Source: an uncultured Eubacteriales bacterium
GTDB lineage: Bacteria > Bacillota_A > Clostridia > Oscillospirales > CAG-272
DNA length: 12,258 bases
Direction of reading: 5' to 3'
Assembly (NCBI GenBank): GCA_900555345.1
Contig: USKS01000017.1
Location: forward strand, 1 to 12,258
The translations under genes were made by a program, and so were the position numbers. The first letter of the stretch is position 1. Every line of letters starts with the position of its first letter. The notes beneath the pieces were generated by a model. That model searched no databases. It saw only the letters and a program-made list of their open reading frames with translations, and was not told where the DNA came from. Shown piece by piece: positions 1 to 7,000 of this stretch.

Positions 1-480
1 GAACAGATTGAGTATATCTATGCGGCGGATATCCACATTGCCGAGCCCGCCCTCAAGAGCGCTGTTCCAGAAAACACCGTAGCATGCTGTGCCGCATTTC
101 AGCTTGTCGTACCAGCAGTCCGAATATGTTATGTCAAAATGGTTCTGCTCAAGGATAACGGGCACTATGTCCGTCATAAGCTTTGCGGCGGCAACGTCGT
201 CGCTCTCCCTTGCGAGACAGCTGATGTCGGGCAGATTGTCCATAGCAACGGCGTGCTTGTTTATAATTGAGTTGAACAGCCAGGCGGAGGGGACGGACCC
301 GTTGTCGGCTTTCTCATAGTGGCGCATGCGCCACCATTCCTCGTTTTCGATAATACGCTGTTCAAGCGATGATTTGCCGGCTTTGTACTTCTGCAATGTT
401 TCATACGCGCCGCGGACGCTGCCCTCGTTCACGGGGCGATTTTCTGTTTTCTTTTCTTCTTTTTTCTTAAATAATCCCAT
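1..480 (-). CDS. Phage portal protein, N-terminal 160 residues (runs off left edge)
   Basis: This is an open frame from an ATG at 480 that reads leftwards without a stop to base 1. Portal proteins form the dodecameric ring at the capsid vertex through which the terminase pumps DNA. The fragment begins MGLFKKKEEKK, a lysine-rich start. It then has a helical stretch with EEWWRMRHYE, the segment SAWLFNSIINKHAVAMDNLP, and later YSDCWYDKLKCGTACYGVFW. I recognise this pattern from portal proteins of Firmicutes phages encoded next to this type of terminase. A purine-rich AGAGAGG site lies 7 bases before the ATG, and the gene starts 17 bp after the terminase stop, which also fits terminase-then-portal order. 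The C-terminal two thirds are outside the window. Naming rests on recalled sequence pattern plus position, not on a search. Confidence 0.82.
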   Translation of the reverse strand, partial: MGLFKKKEEKKTENRPVNEGSVRGAYETLQKYKAGKSSLEQRIIENEEWWRMRHYEKADNGSVPSAWLFNSIINKHAVAMDNLPDISCLARESDDVAAAKLMTDIVPVILEQNHFDITYSDCWYDKLKCGTACYGVFWNSALEGGLGNVDIRRIDILNLF

Positions 481-497
481 TCTGTTTCCTCTCTTTT

Positions 498-1883
498 TCA
501 GTATGAAAAGCTGCGGTATATTTTAGTTTTGTTAAGATCGAGCGGATCGTCCGCGGGGGACGGCGCGTCCTTCTTCGATACGGGCCGTATGGGGCGCGAC
601 ATACAGAAATAGCGAAAGCTGTCCGCGAAATGATCCTCCTCGGCAGTGTCCAGATCCTCCGGGTCGGTGTCGCTGTATGTCAGCAACGGCAGCGTTCTTA
701 TTGCGTCGCGGCAGGTGTTGAAAAAGTACACCATGGGCTTTCCGTCCTCGCCGAAAGCCAGTCTGTAGTGGCACTGCATCCACCCGGGCAGACGTTTGTT
801 GTCACCTTTCTGAAAGTGGATAAAGTGACGGTCTGCCGCTTCGATTATTGCCTCCCCGCGGGAGGCATCCCAGATGGACGGGTCCGCAACTCCGTGTATC
901 TGCTTGCCCGCGAGCCAGCGGTGCTCGGTCTCAATGGCGCGGATCTTTGCGAATATCCTGTCGGGGTCCCATTTCAGGCCCTCGTTTGCATCCCCCGTGC
1001 AGCCGTACAGCTGAAGTATGAGATAAGCTCTGCCGTCGCCGTCCACTGCCCACCAATCGCACGAAAAAGGTTTAGAATATCCGAAGTCGAAGCTGCGGTA
1101 TATGACCCAGTCGCGCGGCACCTCAAACGGGTCTATAACGTGTGTGCCTATCCTGTCGCCGTAGTGCTCGGGCACGTCGCAGAACTCCTCGAAGAACTGA
1201 CCCTCAAACACGTTCCAGTCGCCGTCAAGCCACGCGCGCCGCAGCTTGCCCGGCAGGGCGCGCAGCTTGTTAACATAGTCAGGATCGCTCTCGCACAGCG
1301 CCTTGTTATCGCTCACAAGGGACTTTATAAACGAATAATCTTCGGGCACCTCTCCCTCGCGGCAGCACCTGTCGATAAACAGCCGCTTTACCCAGCCGTG
1401 ACCTCTGCCGCCGGGGTTGCAGGTGAGATATATGCGCTTGGGAAAACTGTTCGTTCCGCGCACGCACACCCTCATGCGGTCGAACATCTCCTCGGTGAAC
1501 TGAGTCGCCTCGTCAATGAACATAACGTCGTATTCGACGCCCTGGAATTTGTCCAGGTCACAAACGGCGCGGCAGTAGGAAAAGCATATGACCGAACCGT
1601 TTTCGAAGCGCATTTCCTTTGCGCTTTCAACATACTTTGCGCGGCTGCCCACAAGCGCTTTCAGCGGTATTATGTGATTTTGCCGAAGCTCCGGATATGT
1701 TCGCCTTATAATTACCGTTCGTATGCCCGGATAGTACATACAAAGCAGCACGGCTTTGACGCGCACAGCCCAGCTTTTTCCGCCGCCGCGGGCGCCGCCG
1801 AAAGCCACATATTTGTGGCTGTCCGAGAAAAACTCCTGCTGCCTCGGCGACGGCGCGGGGAAGTTTATTGCTACTTTGCCCAT
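498..1883 (-). CDS. terL: Phage terminase large subunit (packaging ATPase and nuclease)
   Basis: The product is 461 residues, a normal size for TerL. It powers DNA translocation into the prohead and cuts the concatemer. The N-terminal ATPase has a Walker A loop GGARGGGKS at residues 29-37, a Walker B VMFIDE at 120-125 followed by ATQF, and a coupling-type motif TCNPGG near 155. The C-terminal RNase H-like nuclease shows the expected acidic residues: FDFGYSKP near 265, GVADPSIWD near 335 and EEDHFADSFRYF near 425. The start ATG sits inside the end of the upstream small gene (13-bp overlap), so translation is probably coupled; no good separate ribosome binding site is seen. The reading frame is intact with all catalytic motifs, so the gene is not obviously decayed. 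Portal follows 17 bp later. Confidence 0.95.
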   Translation of the reverse strand: MGKVAINFPAPSPRQQEFFSDSHKYVAFGGARGGGKSWAVRVKAVLLCMYYPGIRTVIIRRTYPELRQNHIIPLKALVGSRAKYVESAKEMRFENGSVICFSYCRAVCDLDKFQGVEYDVMFIDEATQFTEEMFDRMRVCVRGTNSFPKRIYLTCNPGGRGHGWVKRLFIDRCCREGEVPEDYSFIKSLVSDNKALCESDPDYVNKLRALPGKLRRAWLDGDWNVFEGQFFEEFCDVPEHYGDRIGTHVIDPFEVPRDWVIYRSFDFGYSKPFSCDWWAVDGDGRAYLILQLYGCTGDANEGLKWDPDRIFAKIRAIETEHRWLAGKQIHGVADPSIWDASRGEAIIEAADRHFIHFQKGDNKRLPGWMQCHYRLAFGEDGKPMVYFFNTCRDAIRTLPLLTYSDTDPEDLDTAEEDHFADSFRYFCMSRPIRPVSKKDAPSPADDPLDLNKTKIYRSFSY

Positions 1884-2119
1884 TTTTCGCAGCCGTCGGT
1901 AAAGCTTACCTTGATCTCGGTTTCTCCCCCATCGCCGTCGTCGGTGCTTTCTATAAGAGTCGTAAGCTCTTTGGCGGCGGACGTTAGATTTTTCAGCTGC
2001 CGCAGCTTTTCTTCGTCGATCCCGCCGTCGTCGCCTCTGAGATGTCTGGACACCTGCTCTATGGCAACGGACACCTTTTCAAGGGAAGTTTTCATTCTGT
2101 CGCTTTTGTTTTTTGCCAA
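1871..2119 (-). CDS. Small phage protein in the terminase small-subunit position
   Basis: An 82-residue protein directly upstream of terL. The start is TTG at 2119; the choice is supported by an AGGAGGG ribosome binding site 6 bases upstream. The protein is hydrophilic and probably mostly helical. It has a basic N-terminus (MAKNKSDRMK), a middle rich in Glu, Leu and Lys (EKLRQLKNLTSAAKELTTLIE) that could form a short coiled coil, and an acidic tail. No helix-turn-helix is evident. Its place suggests a TerS-like DNA-recognition subunit or a terminase accessory factor, but the sequence alone does not establish this. Its last 13 bp overlap terL. Confidence 0.7.
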   Translation of the reverse strand: MAKNKSDRMKTSLEKVSVAIEQVSRHLRGDDGGIDEEKLRQLKNLTSAAKELTTLIESTDDGDGGETEIKVSFTDGCEKWAK

Positions 2120-2174
2120 GCGTCACCCTCCTTTCTCCGCATAGATAATATCAAAGACCCGGGCATACTTTCTC

Positions 2175-2206
2175 CCCGCCGCGCGGCGGGCAACTTTTGT
2201 TTTTGT
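2175..2206 (+). terminator. GC palindrome followed by T-rich run, possible terminator
   Basis: The 16-bp perfect palindrome CCCGCCGCGCGGCGGG (2175-2190) can fold as a 6-bp stem with a GCGC loop. It is followed on the plus strand by CAACTTTTGTTTTTG. This resembles a weak intrinsic terminator for rightward transcription, but no rightward gene lies to its left; terL and its partner are on the other strand. It could be the leftover terminator of a chromosomal gene displaced by the phage DNA, or simply a structured spacer. Confidence 0.4.
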
Positions 2207-2263
2207 GAATAGACTGTAATGAGCTGTACCGCATCGCAGACAGAAAGCAGGATATGAAAAATC

Positions 2264-2482
2264 ATGATGTGTATTGCTTCAACTAAAAATATGACAAACG
2301 CGCAGCGCGCTCTAAGGGTCTTGTCCGCGGGCGGCATCAGCGCCGCCGTTGTCGGGCTTGATCCGAGTATGACTAAGAACGGCTGCGCGTACGGCGTCAG
2401 CTTTCCGTGCGCCGCGGCGGGCGAAGCAGAACGGCTCCTTCGAACAAAAAACGTAAGCTACGGCGAAATTATCGGCAGATAA
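2264..2482 (+). CDS. DUF3343 family protein (putative Se/S carrier-like)
   Basis: A 72-residue protein. The sequence has the DUF3343 (Se/S carrier-like) layout: a short N-terminal strand (MMCIAS), a helix with NAQRALRVLSAGGI, a strand ending in GLDPS, then TKNGCAYGVSF with Cys41 in the position of the family's conserved cysteine, and a final helix leading to VSYGEII. These proteins are thought to carry sulfur or selenium as a persulfide or perselenide, though the biochemistry is poorly established. It sits just upstream of an EF2568-family desulfurase-like gene, the usual neighbour of this family, so the two probably act together with Cys41 as acceptor (inference). ATG 2264 is the first start after an in-frame stop at 2255; AGCAGGA lies 11 bases upstream, slightly far. 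I saw no convincing promoter. Confidence 0.8.
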   Translation: MMCIASTKNMTNAQRALRVLSAGGISAAVVGLDPSMTKNGCAYGVSFPCAAAGEAERLLRTKNVSYGEIIGR

Positions 2483-2535
2483 GCGCCGCAGCCGCCTTTG
2501 AAAACGAGACGGCGGCGCACGCCCGCTGCGCCGCC
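2483..2535 (+). other. Competing GC-rich hairpins in the intergenic spacer
   Basis: The spacer between the DUF3343 gene and the PLP-enzyme gene holds three mutually complementary arms. GGCGGCGCA at 2511-2519 pairs perfectly over 9 bp with TGCGCCGCC at 2527-2535 (7-base loop). Part of the same middle arm (2512-2518, GCGGCGC) can instead pair over 7 bp with GCGCCGC at 2483-2489, or 2511-2516 with GCCGCC at 2491-2496. The first arm begins right after the upstream stop codon. No T-run follows immediately, so it is not a typical intrinsic terminator. It may affect mRNA stability or differential expression; function unknown. Confidence 0.45.
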
Positions 2536-2560
2536 CATGAGCGAAAGGAAAGTTTTATAT

Positions 2561-3688
2561 ATGATATATCTTGACAATGCCGCAACGACGTTTCCGAAAC
2601 CGCCGGAGGTGGCGCAGAGCGTTTATGAGTGCATAAATGATTGGTGCGGCAATCCGGGAAGGGGAAGCCACAGCCTTGCCGCGCGCTCCTCCGCGGCACT
2701 GTATGAGTGCAGGGAAGAGGCGGCATCGCTTTTCGGACTTGAGGACTGCGGCGGTGCGGCTCTTTTTCCTAACGCCACGTATGCGCTTAACTCCGCGATC
2801 TTCGGGCTTGTCGAGCCGGGCAGTCATGTTGTTATATCGGATATGGAGCACAACAGCGTGCTGCGCCCCGTTGAATTTCTGAAAAGAGAGCGCGGGGTCA
2901 CTTATGACGTATTTTCGACCTGCGGAGATGTAGCGCGGAATATAAAAAGCTTGCTTCGCCCGAACACTGCCGCCGTAATATGCCTGCACGCGTCAAATAT
3001 CATAAATCGGGTGCTGCCCATAGGCGATATCGGCAGGCTGTGCGGACAGCGCGGCATTTTATTTATACTTGACGCCTCTCAAAGTGCGGGCACGTATGAC
3101 ATAAATATGCGGCGCGACGGTATATCCGTGCTTTGTACTGCGGGGCATAAAGGTCTTCTCGGACCGCAGGGGTCGGGACTTGCGCTGTATGCCGACGGCA
3201 TCGTTCCGAAGCCGTTTGCTTACGGCGGCAGCGGCATAAATTCAATAGAAAAAGATATGCCCGCGTTTCTGCCCGACAGACTGGAGGCGGGAACCGCCGC
3301 AACGCCTGCCGCGGTGGGTCTTGCGTGCGGGATCAGGTATGTAAGACGCGTCGGTGTGCAGAACATAGCAAGGCAAGAAAGATGTGTTTCGATTCTTATG
3401 CACAAGTATCTTTCGCAAATAAAGGGAGTAAAGCTGTATTCGTCCCCCGGCGGGGCGCTGTGTCTTTTCAACGTTGACGGTGTCAACTGTCAGGAATGCG
3501 CCGCCATGCTCGACTCATACGGCATATGCGTGCGCGCGGGGCTGCACTGCGCGCCGCTCGCGCACAAAACCGCAGGCACGCTGGAGTGCGGCGCGGTGCG
3601 GGCAAGCGCGGGACCGTTCTCAAGCGCCGACGATGCGGCAGGTCTTGCCGAATGTATCGAGAAAATTGCCCGAGGATGCGTAAAATAA
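2561..3688 (+). CDS. EF2568-family aminotransferase class V, cysteine desulfurase-like
   Basis: From ATG 2561 the product is 375 residues, the usual size of the EF2568 family (TIGR01977) of NifS-like enzymes. It begins MIYLDNAATTFPKP, the canonical start of this fold. The PLP-binding lysine is K197 in AGHKGLLGPQG, the cofactor aspartate lies in FILDASQSAG, and the active-site cysteine is C330 in RAGLHCAPLAH, which takes sulfur or selenium from the substrate as a persulfide. A longer frame opens at 2498, but 2561 is preferred: AAAGGAAAG lies 8 bases upstream, and the extension is arginine-rich and lies over the intergenic hairpins. The partner is probably the DUF3343 protein upstream. In other bacteria this family has been linked to orphan SelD and selenium-dependent molybdenum hydroxylases; none of those is in the window. 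True substrate (Cys or selenocysteine) is unknown. Confidence 0.92.
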   Translation: MIYLDNAATTFPKPPEVAQSVYECINDWCGNPGRGSHSLAARSSAALYECREEAASLFGLEDCGGAALFPNATYALNSAIFGLVEPGSHVVISDMEHNSVLRPVEFLKRERGVTYDVFSTCGDVARNIKSLLRPNTAAVICLHASNIINRVLPIGDIGRLCGQRGILFILDASQSAGTYDINMRRDGISVLCTAGHKGLLGPQGSGLALYADGIVPKPFAYGGSGINSIEKDMPAFLPDRLEAGTAATPAAVGLACGIRYVRRVGVQNIARQERCVSILMHKYLSQIKGVKLYSSPGGALCLFNVDGVNCQECAAMLDSYGICVRAGLHCAPLAHKTAGTLECGAVRASAGPFSSADDAAGLAECIEKIARGCVK

Positions 3689-3718
3689 TCTGCTTCGCAA
3701 CAAATTTCAAATCATTTA

Positions 3719-3747
3719 TTGACAATACGGATCCGCGGTGTTATAAT
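3719..3747 (+). promoter_or_regulatory. Consensus sigma-A promoter for ileS
   Basis: TTGACA at 3719-3724 and TATAAT at 3742-3747 are separated by exactly 17 bases, a perfect match to the housekeeping sigma consensus. Transcription would start near 3754 and run straight into the T-box leader. It lies 31 bp after the stop of the PLP-enzyme gene, so ileS has its own promoter. Confidence 0.93.
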
Positions 3748-3753
3748 TCAAAA

Positions 3754-4002
3754 AGGTATAAATATTAAAAGCTGAGACGGAGACAGTAACCCGAATGTCT
3801 GATAAAGCGAGCCGGTGACGGTGCAAGACCGGTATCACGATTTCGGTGCGAATATCACTCCCGAGCCGCAGGGCGAAATTTTTTAGTGAGAAAAGTAGCC
3901 CCCGCCGGTGCCTCACCGTTACAGGAGGCGCATATGTCCGTATGCAGGTGGTATAAACAAAGAGCTTGCCTTTGTCCTTGCGGCAAAGGCTTTTTGTTTT
4001 TT
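3754..4002 (+). promoter_or_regulatory. T-box riboswitch (tRNA-Ile sensing) upstream of ileS
   Basis: The leader shows T-box landmarks in order. They are an AGTA loop-E element (3785-3788), the conserved AAGCGAGCCGG segment, a distal loop with GGTG (3820-3823) and AAG, and the specifier loop GAATATCAC, whose AUC (3854-3856) is an isoleucine codon. Next come a stem GTGAG/CTCAC (3886-3890 with 3912-3916) and the T-box AGGTGGTATAAACA (3946-3959). TGGT at 3949-3952 can pair with the ACCA end of uncharged tRNA-Ile. The antiterminator is AGG (3946-3948) with CCT (3976-3978) plus ACAAAG (3957-3962) with CTTTGT (3970-3975). It excludes the terminator. Low charging of tRNA-Ile would therefore raise ileS expression. 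The 5' end is inferred from the promoter. Confidence 0.95.
3968..4002 (+). terminator. Conditional terminator of the T-box leader
   Basis: GCCTTTG (3968-3974) pairs with CAAAGGC (3984-3990), with CC/GG inside the loop side, and is followed by TTTTTGTTTTTT. Its left arm overlaps the right arm of the antiterminator, so the two folds are mutually exclusive. This is the off state when charged tRNA-Ile is plentiful. Confidence 0.93.
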
Positions 4003-4071
4003 AAAAAGCTTTCGGTCACGCATGACATACGGTAAATATCAGGACATTATTGAAAAAGGAAGGGTACATCT

Positions 4072-7000
4072 ATGTCTATGTACAAAAAGGTTCCTACCGA
4101 CCTGAACTTCGTTGACAGAGAAGCCGAAACTCTGAAGTTCTGGAAAGACAACAAGATCTTCGAGCGCAGTCTTGAAATGCACAAGGGAGACAGAAAGTAT
4201 ACTTTCTACGACGGCCCTCCCACGGCTAACGGCAAACCGCACATCGGTCACGTTCTTACAAGAGTTATCAAGGATATGATACCCAGGTATCATGCCATGA
4301 AAGGCTGCGACGTTCCCCGCAAGGCAGGCTGGGATACCCACGGTCTTCCCGTTGAGCTTGAAGTCGAGAAGCTGCTCGGCATCAACGGTAAGGAGCAGAT
4401 AGAGGAATACGGAATTGCGCCTTTTATCGAAAAGTGCAAGGAATCCGTATGGAAATACAAAAGCATGTGGGAGTCTTTTTCGGACACCGTCGGATTCTGG
4501 GCGGATATGAAAGAGCCCTACGTTACCTATCACAACGACTATATCGAGTCAGAGTGGTGGGCGCTGAAGCAGATATGGGATAAGGGTCTTCTTTATAAAG
4601 GCTTCAAGATCGTTCCTTACTGCCCGCGTTGCGGAACGCCCCTTTCCTCTCACGAGGTCGCTCAGGGCTACAAGGATGTCAAAGAACGCTCCGCCGTTGT
4701 TAAATTCCGTTTCAAGGAGGGCGGCGGCTCTTTCCTTGCGTGGACGACGACACCGTGGACTCTGCCGTCCAATGCGGCACTTTGCGTAAATCCCGACGCG
4801 GCATATATTAAAGTAAAGTCCGACGACGAAGTATATATACTTGCCGAAGCACTTGCAGACAAGGTTCTCGGCGAGGGCAATTACGAAGTTCTCGAGAGAA
4901 TGCAGGGACGCGAGCTTGAGGGCAGAGAATACGAGCCTCTGTTCCGCTTTGTATCCCCCGCGGAGAAGTGCTGGTATGTTACCATGGACGACTATGTTAC
5001 CATGGACGACGGTACAGGCATAGTTCATACCGCTCCCGCTTTCGGTGAGGACGACGCGCGCGTGGGCCGCAAATACGGTCTGCCCCTTATCCAGCTTGTA
5101 GACTCCAAGGGCGAGATGACCGCCGAGACCGCATGGCCCGGCGTGTTTGTAAAGGACGCGGACAAGCTTGTACTGCGCGATCTTAAAGAGCGCGGGCTTC
5201 TTTTCGACGCGCCTGTTTTTGAGCACAGCTATCCCCATTGCTGGCGCTGCGGAACCCCCCTTATTTACTATGCCCGCGACAGCTGGTTCATAAAGATGAC
5301 CGCCGTTAAGGACAGACTTATCGCAAACAACAACACCATAAACTGGATACCCGAGTCCATCGGCAAAAAGCGCTTCGGCGACTGGCTCGAAAACGTTCAG
5401 GACTGGGGCATCAGCCGCAACCGCTACTGGGGAACACCTCTCAACATCTGGGAGTGCCCCTGCGGACACAGACATTCCGTCGGCTCGATAGCCGAGCTGC
5501 GCGAGATGTCCGACAACTGTCCGGAGAATATCGAGCTTCACCGTCCCTACATTGACGCTGTCACAATAAAGTGCCCCGAGTGCGGCAAAGAGATGAAGCG
5601 CGTTACCGAAGTTATAGACTGCTGGTTCGACTCCGGCTCAATGCCTTTTGCGCAGCATCACTATCCTTTCGAAAACGAAGAAAAGTTCAAGTCGCAGTTC
5701 CCGGCGGACTTTATCTCCGAGGCTGTTGACCAGACGCGTGGCTGGTTCTATTCGCTGCTTGCGATATCCACGCTGCTGTTTGACAAAGCGCCCTTCAGAA
5801 ACGTTATAGTTCTCGGTCTCGTGCAGGATGAGGACGGACAGAAAATGTCCAAATCAAAGGGCAACGCGGTCGATCCGTTCACCGCTCTCAAAACTCACGG
5901 AGCCGACGCTATCCGCTGGTATTTCTACACCAACTCGGCGCCCTGGCTGCCGTCCCGCTTCAGCGACAAGGCAGTGACCGAGGGTCAGCGCAAGTTCATG
6001 GGCACGCTTCAGAATACTTATGCGTTCTGGGTGCTTTACGCAAATATCGACAACTTTGATCCTACCTGCTACGACCTTAAAGAATGTGCCCTTACGGTCA
6101 TGGATAAGTTCATACTGTCAAGGCTCAATACCATGGTCGGCGGAGTCGACTCAAACCTTGCCGCGTACCGCATACCCGAGGCTGCCCGCTGCCTTTCTAC
6201 CTTCGTGGACGAGCTTTCCAACTGGTATGTGCGTCGCTGCCGCGAGCGTTTCTGGGTCTCCGATATGACCGAGGACAAGATTGCCGCGTACATGACTCTG
6301 TATACCTCTCTCGTGACCGTCGCAAAGGCGGCTGCCCCCATGATCCCGTTCATGGCTGAGGATATATACCGCAATCTTGTTTGCACCGTTGACAAAAACG
6401 CTCCCGAAAGCGTTCATTTCTGCAAGTTCCCGGATGTTGACGAAACTATGATAGACAAAAAGCTTGAGGACGACATGGAGTTTATTCTTGACACTGTCGT
6501 TCTGGGCAGAGCGGCGAGAAACGGCGCGAATATCAAGAACAGACAGCCTCTCTCCGAAATATGCGTAAAGACGGACAGACAGGTGGACGACTACTATCGC
6601 GGCATAGTTGAGGACGAGCTGAACGTTAAAAAAGCAACGTTCTCTCCCGATATCTCGCAGATATCCTCCTACAGCTTCAAGCCCCAGCTGCGCACCGTCG
6701 GTCCGAAGTACGGCAAGCTGCTCGGCGGCATAAACCGCTATCTTGCGGGCGTTGACGGAAACGCGGCAATGGCTTCTCTTGAAGCTGACGGATCGCTTGA
6801 CTTTGAAGTCGACGGCACTCCCGTAAGCCTTACAAAGGACGATCTTCTCATAGACGTTCAGCAGAAAGAGGGCTGGTACTCCGTTGCTCAGAACGGGCTT
6901 ACCGTTGCGCTTTGCACCACTCTCACCGATGAGCTTATCGAAGAGGGATTTGTGCGCGAGCTTATATCAAAGGTCCAGACGATGCGTAAGGAAGCCGATT

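Larger units (their letters stand above)
1..2140 (-). mobile_element. Prophage or prophage-remnant packaging module (right-hand edge)
   Basis: Three consecutive minus-strand genes have the order and spacing of a tailed-phage packaging module: small protein, terminase large subunit, portal. They are tightly packed (13-bp overlap, then a 17-bp gap) and oppose the plus-strand chromosomal genes to the right. The module continues beyond the left edge. The outer limit given here is the upstream side of the first phage gene; the true attachment or deletion point was not identified. Whether this is a complete prophage cannot be judged from the window, because no integrase, repressor, capsid or lysis gene is visible. 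Confidence 0.8.

Noticed and set aside
630..2144. A 504-codon plus-strand open frame opposite the terminase gene
   Set aside because: It is a mirror of the GC-rich terL codon pattern. The translation has no recognisable domain, and terL itself has complete ATPase and nuclease motifs in the same bases.
2092..2337. An 81-codon minus-strand frame upstream of the phage genes
   Set aside because: It overlaps both the DUF3343 start and the small terminase-position gene in another frame, crosses the palindrome, and has no convincing start site or family match.
2498..2560. N-terminal extension of the PLP enzyme from ATG 2498
   Set aside because: The added residues are arginine/proline-rich, come from the hairpin-forming spacer, and lie before the canonical MIYLDNAATT start, which has its own ribosome binding site.
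3716..4105. Short open frames on both strands in the ileS leader
   Set aside because: The stretch is fully explained by the promoter and the T-box RNA; the frames have no ribosome binding sites matched to their starts.
4549..5541. A 330-codon minus-strand open frame opposite ileS
   Set aside because: It lies wholly within IleRS, which has unmistakable signatures. The antisense translation is of low complexity with no family features.
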